A stretch of DNA of 64,000 bases from Synechococcus sp. PCC 7502. Lineage in GTDB: Bacteria; Cyanobacteriota; Cyanobacteriia; Pseudanabaenales; Pseudanabaenaceae. The stretch spans positions 1,084,394 to 1,148,393 of the forward strand of contig NC_019702.1 of assembly GCF_000317085.1 (NCBI RefSeq), read 5' to 3'. Positions 57,830 through 64,000 of the stretch are shown here, piece by piece. Within the stretch, counting starts at the first letter, position 1. The number at the start of each line of letters is the position of its first letter. Position numbers and translations under genes: made by a program. Under the pieces are notes generated by a model that was not told where the DNA came from, made no database searches, and saw only the letters and a list, made by a program, of their open reading frames with translations.

Positions 57830-58192
57830 TTAGGAAGCGTAGTAGAAGCGTTCGTGGATTACTTTGCCATCTTGCCAACGCTGCACTGAAACTTGATCGT
57901 GGGTAACTTTGCCCCATTCAGCATGGGTATAGTCCACAAACCATTCGGAAATAATCACATCTTCGCCAAAGGCAACAGCTTTCACCTCTGCGGCTCTAAA
58001 TTCCGTCACTTTAGAAAAGAAATCTAGTTCGCGATCGCGGTTAGCAGATTTACCCTCAGTGGCAGGATTTTCATTCTCTTGCATGACTACGTTTTCGCCA
58101 TAGTATTTTTCAAAGGCATCCATTGCTTGCCCAGATAAAACCAGATTTTTAATTTCCTCAAACTTTGCTTGCAGGTCAGTTGTAGTAGCCAT
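57830..58192 (-). CDS. SnoaL/NTF2-like protein
   Basis: The 120-residue protein has an NTF2-like cone fold: LVLSGQAMDAFEKYYGENVVMQENENP (read as AMDAFEKYYGENVVMQE), then FRAAEVKAVAFGEDVIISEWFVDYTH and QVSVQRWQDGKVIHERFYY (read as VQRWQDGKVIHERFYY). SnoaL-like members bind or isomerise small hydrophobic compounds; the role here is unknown. It is the first gene facing the LysR regulator (134 bases apart). Confidence 0.75.
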   Translation of the reverse strand: MATTTDLQAKFEEIKNLVLSGQAMDAFEKYYGENVVMQENENPATEGKSANRDRELDFFSKVTEFRAAEVKAVAFGEDVIISEWFVDYTHAEWGKVTHDQVSVQRWQDGKVIHERFYYAS

Positions 58193-58303
58193 AATTTCTC
58201 CTATTATGATTTTGGTTTAGGTTTTTTAGAGCTTGTGCTGCTCACTAAATTAATTATGTTTTATGCTATACACTTTGAGAAGATGGCAAAATAGAATATG
58301 TAT

Positions 58304-58320
58304 TATTCCTAATAAGAATA
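58304..58320. promoter_or_regulatory. Candidate LysR-type binding site
   Basis: TATTC, 7 bases, GAATA is an inverted repeat that contains T-N11-A, the LysR consensus. It ends 6 bases before the lysR ATG, a place typical for autoregulation, in the gap shared with the divergent NTF2-like gene. Confidence 0.5.
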
Positions 58321-58326
58321 AATAAA

Positions 58327-59199
58327 ATGCTGGATCGTCTTTCTTGTATTCAAAGTTTTGTGCGAACAGTGGAAACTGGCAGTTTTTCCGCAGTGGCAAA
58401 GGAGCTAAATACAACTCAACCCACAATTAGCAAACAAATTGCTGCCCTTGAAGAATATTTAGATGTGCAGTTACTAGTACGTTCCACCCGCAAAGTCAGT
58501 TTGACCGATGAAGGTGATCGATTTTATGAAATTGCCCTCCAACTATTGGCAACATTGACTGAAGCAGAATCTCGGGTGGGAAAACGACAGGAACCGAGTG
58601 GACTTTTACGGGTTAATTGTTCGGTAGGGTTTGGGCAGCTTCAGCTTGTGCCTGTTTTGGATAAATTTTTAAGTCGCTATCCCCAAATTAAAATGGATTT
58701 AACTATGGCTGATCATTATATTGATCTAGTTGAGGAAGGCATTGATCTAGCAATTCGGATTGGCACTTTTAGCGATCGCAGCCTCATTTCCGAACAAATT
58801 GGCGAAACCCGACTGGTAACAGCAGCAGCAACTAGCTATTTTGCCCGATTTCCTGAACCAAAGGTACCTTCAGACTTAATTCACCATAACTGCATAGTTT
58901 ATACTCGCCAATCCACAGGCAATTTATGGCATTACAAGGGAGCCGAAATTACCGTACAAGGAAACTTGCAGGTGAATAATTCAGGGGCATTAACGGAGCT
59001 AGTTTATAAGGGTTTAGGGATTGGCACAGCACCAATGTGGGGATTCAACGCAGGACTGGAAAATAAATCTCTAAAATTAGTGCTAGAGGATTACGAGCCT
59101 TCTCCCTTACCCGTAAAAGTTGTCTATCGGCGTGGACGATTTATCTCAGCAAAAATTAAGTGCTTTATTAGTTTTCTGAAGCAGGAATTAAAATTCTAA
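58327..59199 (+). CDS. LysR-type transcriptional regulator
   Basis: The 290-residue regulator begins with a winged HTH (LSCIQSFVRTVETGSFSAVAKELNTTQPTISKQIAALEEYL, read as FSAVAKELNTTQPTISKQI; about 17-50) and has a periplasmic-binding-like effector domain (about 90-290). It is divergent from the NTF2-dioxygenase-GSHQR gene set and is therefore the likely local regulator of it. The effector is unknown; LysR relatives such as E. coli YhaJ respond to aromatic compounds and also act near GS-HQR genes. The pairing is inference from context. Confidence 0.9.
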   Translation: MLDRLSCIQSFVRTVETGSFSAVAKELNTTQPTISKQIAALEEYLDVQLLVRSTRKVSLTDEGDRFYEIALQLLATLTEAESRVGKRQEPSGLLRVNCSVGFGQLQLVPVLDKFLSRYPQIKMDLTMADHYIDLVEEGIDLAIRIGTFSDRSLISEQIGETRLVTAAATSYFARFPEPKVPSDLIHHNCIVYTRQSTGNLWHYKGAEITVQGNLQVNNSGALTELVYKGLGIGTAPMWGFNAGLENKSLKLVLEDYEPSPLPVKVVYRRGRFISAKIKCFISFLKQELKF

Positions 59200-59227
59200 A
59201 GCATCCGATTATTAAGGCAACTCGTTT

Positions 59228-60058
59228 TTAAGGTAACTTGGGATATTGACGAAAATTAGGCTTACGCTTCTCTAAGAAGGCATTTTTTCCCTCCTGCGCC
59301 TCTTCCGTCATATAAAACAACATCGTCGCATTACCCGCTAATTCTTGAATTCCCGCTTGCCCATCACATTCAGCATTAAAAGCAGACTTGAGACAACGGA
59401 TTGCCAACGGACTTTTATCTAAAATTTCCTCAGCCCAAGCAATTCCCTCTGCCTCTAGTTGCTCAATGGGAACCACCTTATTTACTAATCCCATTTCCAA
59501 AGCTTCTTGGGCATTATATTGACGGCATAGGTACCAAATTTCCCTTGCTTTTTTCTGTCCCACGATCCGAGCTAAATAGGAGGCACCAAAACCACCATCA
59601 AAACTGCCGACCATAGCCCCCGTTTGCCCAAAAATCGCATTTTCCGCAGCGATCGTTAAATCACAAATGACATGTAAAACATGACCACCCCCGATCGCAT
59701 AGCCAGCCACGAGAGCAATTACAGGTTTAGGAATAGTTCTAATTATGCGTTGTAAATCAAGGACGTTTAAGCGGGGAATGCCACTTTCAGATATATAACC
59801 ACCATCGCCGCGAATTTTTTGATCTCCGCCTGCACAGAAAGCATACTTACCATCAGGAGCAGGATTAGCACCTGTTAAAAGCACAACTCCAATCGTAGTA
59901 TCTTCACGGGCATCATTAAAAGCCTGAATCATTTCGGCGATCGTTTCGGGTCGAAAAGCATTACGCACATGGGGACGATTGATCGTAATCTTGGCTATGC
60001 CATCATGCTTGTGATAAAGAATATCTGTAAACTCGCCTACATTCTGCCAATCTTTCAT
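59228..60058 (-). CDS. menB: 1,4-dihydroxy-2-naphthoyl-CoA synthase MenB
   Basis: The 276-residue crotonase-family enzyme closes the naphthoquinone ring in phylloquinone synthesis. MenB-specific blocks: [18 protein letters not shown] near 23, [12 protein letters not shown] near 78, the oxyanion-hole region [22 protein letters not shown] near 117 (read as [19 protein letters not shown]), [20 protein letters not shown] near 150 and the C-terminal [13 protein letters not shown]. Phylloquinone is the A1 acceptor of photosystem I. The gene stands alone here, not in a men cluster. Confidence 0.95.
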   Translation of the reverse strand: MKDWQNVGEFTDILYHKHDGIAKITINRPHVRNAFRPETIAEMIQAFNDAREDTTIGVVLLTGANPAPDGKYAFCAGGDQKIRGDGGYISESGIPRLNVLDLQRIIRTIPKPVIALVAGYAIGGGHVLHVICDLTIAAENAIFGQTGAMVGSFDGGFGASYLARIVGQKKAREIWYLCRQYNAQEALEMGLVNKVVPIEQLEAEGIAWAEEILDKSPLAIRCLKSAFNAECDGQAGIQELAGNATMLFYMTEEAQEGKNAFLEKRKPNFRQYPKLP

Positions 60059-60103
60059 TTAACTGATTTCATTTAACTTAAATATTCCCTATTTAGTTTT
60101 CAT

Positions 60104-60376
60104 TTAGTTATCAGTATTAGGTGATGAATTATAAATTGCATCAAGGCGAGATCGGGCATCATCAAAATTTAGCGATCGCATTACTAACAAGGGTTCGTCG
60201 GTAATATTGCCGTTTTCATCAATTAATTCAGGGTGAATAGTTGGACGAGGTCTTCTTGCCGCGCGATTGGTAGCCTTGATCTCAGTTTGGGACAGAGCGA
60301 TCATACTTTTAATTAAATTCGACACAGCAACTAAAGAAAGGAGTGTAAAGGCAACTATGTATAAAATTTGCAGCAT
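60104..60376 (-). CDS. DUF2973 family small membrane protein
   Basis: The 90-residue protein has one N-terminal membrane helix (LQILYIVAFTLLSLVAVSNLI, about 2-22), a basic patch (NRAARRPRPT) and then the conserved HPELIDENGNITDEPLLVMRS block. This is the DUF2973 pattern, a cyanobacteria-only family without known function. It lies 45 bases upstream of menB in the same direction and may share its transcript. Confidence 0.75.
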   Translation of the reverse strand: MLQILYIVAFTLLSLVAVSNLIKSMIALSQTEIKATNRAARRPRPTIHPELIDENGNITDEPLLVMRSLNFDDARSRLDAIYNSSPNTDN

Positions 60377-60746
60377 GGTTCGGGTTAATTATTTTTAAAT
60401 CTTTTGGTAAATCTTAAATTCTAAAAAATCGAATATTTCTTTAATTAGTAATACTCTTAATATACAGCATTCACCATAGTAGGCTCGCCCACAGCTTAAA
60501 AAGCCAGCAATTCTAATTAATTATGCGAATTTTGCATCAAATTTATTGGTATTATTGAGAATAATCGCAATACCGAACCTTGAAAAGCCTATATCTTCGT
60601 CAGAAATTTGTAAGCTGGAGTAGCTTATAGGCAAGTTAAAAGTCAAAATGAGAATGGTTGTTCTTGCATTCAGGATTTCTATTGTCTATATCTATTGTCT
60701 GAGCGTCTAAAGCAAGCTAATCTAGGAATAGCTAATCTAGGAGCAA
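60377..60746. other. Intergenic region between DUF2973 and the HEAT gene
   Basis: This is 370 AT-rich bases between divergent genes. It holds nested inverted repeats at 60587-60632: GCCTAT/ATAGGC outside and TAAGCT-GGAGT-AGCTTA inside. It also has a short direct repeat CTATTGTCT near 60679-60700. No gene is seen. Confidence 0.4.
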
Positions 60747-61538
60747 ATGATTGACCCAAACCCAGCCGTAACAGTTGATAGCTCATCGCAAAATTCTTTA
60801 ATGTCAGCAGATGAGGAGCTATTTCATCCTGACCCAGAGGAAATGTTGGTACTTTTAAGCTCTGAAAATGTATTAGAAAGAATGCAGGCAGCAAGGGCAT
60901 TTTGTGAGATTCAAGATCATAGAGCAATTCCTAAACTGATTTTGCTACTAGAAGATACCTGTACATTGGTGAGGGTTAGTGCCGCCTACGCTTTAGGACG
61001 TAATCCAGTTTTATCTCTAGATTTTTTAACTCAATTTCTGCCCGAACTTTCCGATCATTTTTCCATAGTTGATTATCTAATTGCTAAGCTCAGTAATGAG
61101 TGGAATGGCTATGTGCGTAAAGGGATTGTTTGGACATTAGGCAATTATAAGGATGTTAAAGCTCTCAATCCACTGGTCTCAGCCTTAAAATATGATATTG
61201 CGGCGGTTAGGCTTTGGGCTGCTAGTGCTTTGGGGCAGTTAGGACAACCACAGGCAGTAGATGCGTTAACATCAGCTTTGATTAGTGATCATGTTGCTGG
61301 AGTGAGGAGTAATTGTGCATGGGCTTTAGGTAAGCTATTGATAAAAGTAAGCGATCGCTCACCCCAAAATGATACCTATCAATCTGCCATAGATGCTTTA
61401 GTTAATGCCATAGATGACATAGACTTGGGTGTGCAGAGTGATGCCAAAGTAACACTACGCAGACTTGGAGACCCTAGAGGACTAAAGGTTTTAGAAAAAA
61501 TAGATTACGAGCAGGGATACTGTGACTACCCAATTTAG
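60747..61538 (+). CDS. HEAT-repeat protein
   Basis: The 263-residue protein consists of HEAT/PBS-lyase-type repeats: LERMQAARAFCEIQDHRAIPKLILLLED, VRVSAAYALGRNP, VRKGIVWTLGNYKDVKALNPLVSAL, VRLWAASALGQLGQPQAVDALTSAL and VRSNCAWALGKL (quoted in part as VRVSAAYALGRNP and VRLWAASALGQLGQPQ). Cyanobacterial proteins of this kind include phycobilin lyases (CpcE) and NblB-like factors, but others are generic scaffolds. No phycobiliprotein genes lie nearby, so the target is unknown. The start is the ATG at 60747. Confidence 0.78.
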   Translation: MIDPNPAVTVDSSSQNSLMSADEELFHPDPEEMLVLLSSENVLERMQAARAFCEIQDHRAIPKLILLLEDTCTLVRVSAAYALGRNPVLSLDFLTQFLPELSDHFSIVDYLIAKLSNEWNGYVRKGIVWTLGNYKDVKALNPLVSALKYDIAAVRLWAASALGQLGQPQAVDALTSALISDHVAGVRSNCAWALGKLLIKVSDRSPQNDTYQSAIDALVNAIDDIDLGVQSDAKVTLRRLGDPRGLKVLEKIDYEQGYCDYPI

Positions 61539-61659
61539 GAGAATTTAAGCAAAGTTTAATTGAAAAATTTTAAGATAGATTTTGACTTTTATATCTATGA
61601 CAGTATGCTATATAGAACTTATTGGTTAAATTTATTAAATTTGAATAAGTAAAAAATCA

Positions 61660-62079
61660 GTGATTACCCTACATCTTTTACACCCCACCGAAAAAACTCC
61701 TATGCAAAAATGGAGCTTTGAATCGGAGCCAGTAATTCGCATCGGTCGAGTAGAAGATAACCATGTCATCCTCTATAGTTCTGTGGTTTCTAGACATCAT
61801 GCTGAACTCCGCCGACAGCCTCGTTATTGGGAAATAGTAGGACTGGGAGCAAATGGCACTTTTATTAATGGAGAAAAGATAAGTCAAGCCAAGATCACCA
61901 GTGGTACCATTATTAGACTAGCTAACTCTGGTCCCAGAATTCAGATTTTCCTCGATGCTAGTGAAAATGAAGTGGTAAACGATGAAAATGTACTAGAGAG
62001 CCAATCCTTACCCTCTGAACGCAAAAATGACCCAGCCAAAGAACGTAGGACTTTTTTAGCCCCTCGACTAGATCGGTAG
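61660..62079 (+). CDS. FHA-domain protein
   Basis: The 139-residue protein starts with GTG and has one forkhead-associated domain (about 10-105): IRIGRVEDNHVIL, SSVVSRHHAELRR (the phospho-Thr pocket Ser and His) and GLGANGTFINGEKI. FHA domains read phosphothreonine on partner proteins. The C-terminal 35 residues are polar and may be unstructured. The partner kinase is not in the window. It is convergent with ndhE, 23 bases apart. Confidence 0.85.
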   Translation: MITLHLLHPTEKTPMQKWSFESEPVIRIGRVEDNHVILYSSVVSRHHAELRRQPRYWEIVGLGANGTFINGEKISQAKITSGTIIRLANSGPRIQIFLDASENEVVNDENVLESQSLPSERKNDPAKERRTFLAPRLDR

Positions 62080-62102
62080 AGAGAAATTAGCTAAAAATCC
62101 TA

Positions 62103-62408
62103 TTACCAGCGCAATAAATTAAACTGCTCCATATCAACTGTGTCACGACTACGGTAAATAGATAGAATGATTGCCAAACCAACAGCAGCTTCAGCAGCAG
62201 CGATCGCAATCACAAAAGTAGCAAATACCTGTCCTCGAATATTGCCAGAATCTAAAAAATTAGAAAATGCTAACAAATTCAAATTCACGGCATTTAGCAT
62301 TAGTTCCACAGACATTAATACCCGTACAGCATTACGACTGGTAATTAGCCCATAGATGCCAATACAAAACAAAGCTGCTGCAATCAGTAAAAATGGTTCT
62401 AGAGACAT
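62103..62408 (-). CDS. ndhE: NAD(P)H dehydrogenase-1 subunit NdhE (NuoK)
   Basis: The 101-residue subunit has three membrane helices. NuoK hallmarks are intact: [29 protein letters not shown] (read as [17 protein letters not shown]) with the membrane Glu, and [19 protein letters not shown] with the second Glu. It is part of the proton-pumping arm of thylakoid NDH-1, used in cyclic electron flow and CO2 uptake. It is the third gene of ndhI-ndhG-ndhE; the gap to ndhG is 35 bases. Confidence 0.97.
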   Translation of the reverse strand: MSLEPFLLIAAALFCIGIYGLITSRNAVRVLMSVELMLNAVNLNLLAFSNFLDSGNIRGQVFATFVIAIAAAEAAVGLAIILSIYRSRDTVDMEQFNLLRW

Positions 62409-62443
62409 AATTTTTATTATTTATAGAAAATACTCGGATAAAT

Positions 62444-63046
62444 TTAAGGCTTGGTACTAACTAACTGTTCCCGTGGTTTCTCCAGTAGAGATAAGGAATC
62501 ATCTTCAGAGATACTAGATTTTATGGTTTCGGGAATAAACTCACGGCGCGCCAACACAATTGCTCCAATTAAAGCTACTAATAGCAGTACAGATGCCAAC
62601 TCAAAGGGTAACAAGTAGTCGTAGAAGAAATGTTTAGCGATCGTGACTAAAGTTGAAGTTAAAACAAAGGTAGCAGGCTGGACTGTCCAGTTAGTTGAGG
62701 TTAAAGTCACAGCTAACAAGGTAAATAGAGCAATGGAAACTAGAGCGGTAATTGTATTTCTCAAACCACTTAGCTTAAATACAGGATAGTCTTGACGCTT
62801 ATTTACAAGCATAATTGCAAATAAAATCAACACATTGACAGCCCCAACATAAATTAAAACTTGAGCAGCTGCCACAAAGTCGGCATTGAGTAACAGATAA
62901 AGACCAGCTACACTCACAAATACGCCACCCAATAAAAAGGCTGAATAGACGATGTTAGGTAATAAAACAACACCCATAGCTGCGGCTACTATCATCGCTG
63001 ACAGGATCACTAGTGAAACAGATTGAACTCCATCACTTAAATTCAT
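62444..63046 (-). CDS. ndhG: NAD(P)H dehydrogenase-1 subunit NdhG (NuoJ)
   Basis: The 200-residue membrane subunit has five helices: the start VSLVILSAMIVAAAMGVVLLP, then NIVYSAFLLGGVFVSVAGLYLLLNADFVAAAQVLIYVGAVNVLILF (read as DFVAAAQVLIYVGAVNVLIL) and FELASVLLLVALIGAIVLARRE near 150 (read as ASVLLLVALIGAIVLARRE). It belongs to the membrane arm of NDH-1. It lies 11 bases after ndhI. Confidence 0.96.
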   Translation of the reverse strand: MNLSDGVQSVSLVILSAMIVAAAMGVVLLPNIVYSAFLLGGVFVSVAGLYLLLNADFVAAAQVLIYVGAVNVLILFAIMLVNKRQDYPVFKLSGLRNTITALVSIALFTLLAVTLTSTNWTVQPATFVLTSTLVTIAKHFFYDYLLPFELASVLLLVALIGAIVLARREFIPETIKSSISEDDSLSLLEKPREQLVSTKP

Positions 63047-63057
63047 AGTTCTAATTC

Positions 63058-63639
63058 CTAATTTGTATTGGCTTCGATGATTTCTTCGGGTCTTTGTCCC
63101 GCCCTACGCTCGGTATAGGAGACTTCATGCCCATCCATTACCCCTTTAGGCAAGTATCCCAGTTCACGAATGGGGGTAACTAGAGGGTCTTCGGTAACCT
63201 TGGAGGGTAGTCGTCCTAGAGCCACATTATCAAAATTTAGTTCGTGGCGATCGTAGGTAGATAAATCATATTCCTCGGTCATGGATAGACAATTGGTAGG
63301 GCAGTACTCCACACAGTTACCGCAAAATATACACACGCCGAAGTCAATGCTATAACTTTTTAGTTCTTTTTTCTTAATTTGGGGGTTAAACTCCCAGTCA
63401 ACCACGGGTAAGTTTATGGGGCATACTCGAACACAAACCTCACAGGAAATACATTTATCAAACTCAAAGTGAATACGCCCACGGAAGCGTTCGGAAGGAA
63501 TCAGCTTTTCGTAAGGATACTGCACAGTAATCGGGCGACGGCGCATGTGATCGAAGGTTACAGATAAACCCTGACCAATATATTTAGCTGCTTGTACTGC
63601 TTCTTTGGCATAGTCACCGACCTTATTCAAAAATTTCAT
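63058..63639 (-). CDS. ndhI: NAD(P)H dehydrogenase-1 iron-sulfur subunit NdhI (NuoI)
   Basis: The 193-residue peripheral-arm subunit holds two [4Fe-4S] clusters ([12 protein letters not shown] near 63 and [12 protein letters not shown] near 102), passing electrons towards plastoquinone. It has the membrane-contact N-terminus [20 protein letters not shown] and the [30 protein letters not shown] segment (read as [16 protein letters not shown]). It is the first gene of the visible cluster. ndhA, which usually precedes it, is not within the 361 bases left before the window edge. Confidence 0.97.
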   Translation of the reverse strand: MKFLNKVGDYAKEAVQAAKYIGQGLSVTFDHMRRRPITVQYPYEKLIPSERFRGRIHFEFDKCISCEVCVRVCPINLPVVDWEFNPQIKKKELKSYSIDFGVCIFCGNCVEYCPTNCLSMTEEYDLSTYDRHELNFDNVALGRLPSKVTEDPLVTPIRELGYLPKGVMDGHEVSYTERRAGQRPEEIIEANTN

Positions 63640-63929
63640 TTTAGTATTTTCTTGATTAGGCTATTTGGTTAATAAGTTGGCATAAAATGTGAGCGTACTG
63701 TTCTAGTGGTTGTATTGAACCTATTAGACTGGCTCTTAAGTGACATTAATACATTAATATATTACAGCGATCTGAATTTCTATGGTTTTTTACTTTAGAC
63801 TACAAACAATAGTTAATTATCTATAGATTCAAAGCAGATTCACCGCTATTCTTTGCTAAATAACTGACTAATTGACGGAACTTAGTTTTTTACGGTATTT
63901 CTTAAGTTAAATTTTCCACATAGTTGTTT

Positions 63930-64000
63930 ATGATCGACCAGACTGAAGCTAACCTTAGAGCAGAGCAAATAATTGAGACTGAGGGTGTTAAATTAATCGA
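63930..64000 (+). CDS. Start of an unidentified gene (cut by window edge)
   Basis: The first 23 codons of an open frame: MIDQTEANLRAEQIIETEGV and then KLI, running off the window. There is no clear ribosome site. It is too short to name; a glutamine-synthetase-like start is one thought but not supported. The 290 bases between it and ndhI (63640-63929) hold no gene, only AT-rich DNA and one TTTTCCACA at 63912. Confidence 0.4.
   Translation, partial: MIDQTEANLRAEQIIETEGVKLI

Noticed and set aside
63912-63920. Single DnaA-box match TTTTCCACA near the right edge
   Set aside because: One isolated 9-mer in AT-rich DNA is expected by chance; no cluster as at 22.6 kb.

Overview
The window is a chromosomal segment of a cyanobacterium. 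The evidence is the repeated octamer GCGATCGC (HIP1) through most of the sequence, a complete kaiABC clock operon plus sasA, the cyanobacterial atpB-atpC (beta/epsilon) pair, an ndhI-ndhG-ndhE cluster, an Ftn2/ZipN (ARC6-type) division protein, a plastid-lipid-associated/fibrillin protein, MenB for phylloquinone, and cyanobacteria-specific small proteins (CAAD/CurT-like, DUF3082, DUF2973). The gene content and AT-rich intergenic DNA would suit a Pseudanabaena-like lineage, but species cannot be named from the sequence alone.

Layout. 1-6.6 kb: the 3' part of glcE is cut by the window edge; then comB, a secreted DUF4019 protein and a giant CBS/PAS/GAF hybrid histidine kinase with two receivers and an HPt. 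6.6-12 kb: atpB-atpC, a scramblase-like protein, CAAD/CurT-like and other membrane proteins, and a protein with two ComFB-like domains. 12-19.4 kb: a DivIVA-like coiled coil, a hydrolase, HupE, a kinase/NarL-regulator pair, an orphan KdpD N-terminal protein, and groES-groEL under a perfect CIRCE operator. 19.7-26 kb: a TPR-like protein, fibrillin, dnaN and a probable replication origin (nine DnaA boxes), a Psb32-like TPM protein, and the convergent kinases Hik2-like and SasA. 26-32.6 kb: a decayed IS1-type transposase, DUF3082, a heptose-kinase-like PfkB protein, recJ, and GDP-fucose synthesis genes (gmd, fcl). 32.8-35.6 kb: kaiA, kaiB and kaiC overlapping end to end. 36-43 kb: cell-envelope and metabolic genes (rlpA-like, panC, cmk, lptA-like, mscS, a secreted FAD enzyme, mltA). 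43-49 kb: a ParA-like ATPase, a DUF6745-SMI1/KNR4 protein, Uma2, radA, ferredoxin. 49-54 kb: obgE, SH3 protein, a MITE-like element, txlA, and a restriction-modification island (ribbon-helix-helix regulator, C5 methyltransferase, PD-(D/E)XK nuclease). 54-60 kb: ftn2, a LysR regulator facing three aromatic/quinone stress genes, menB, DUF2973. 60.7-64 kb: HEAT and FHA proteins, ndhE-ndhG-ndhI, and the first codons of an unidentified gene.

How it fits together. The window holds the core circadian oscillator (KaiABC) and its output kinase SasA, about 7 kb apart; the rest is mainly housekeeping. The most unusual points are: the fully overlapping kaiA-kaiB-kaiC arrangement; the panC/cmk pair, which looks like the usual cyanobacterial fusion broken by one base; the restriction-modification island, whose ribbon-helix-helix gene diverges from the methyltransferase across tandem TTAGCTAA palindromes lying in the -35/-10 spacer; the dnaN-linked origin; and a MITE-like repeat family, one copy of which forms the 3' end of radA. 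No tRNA, rRNA or CRISPR array was recognised.
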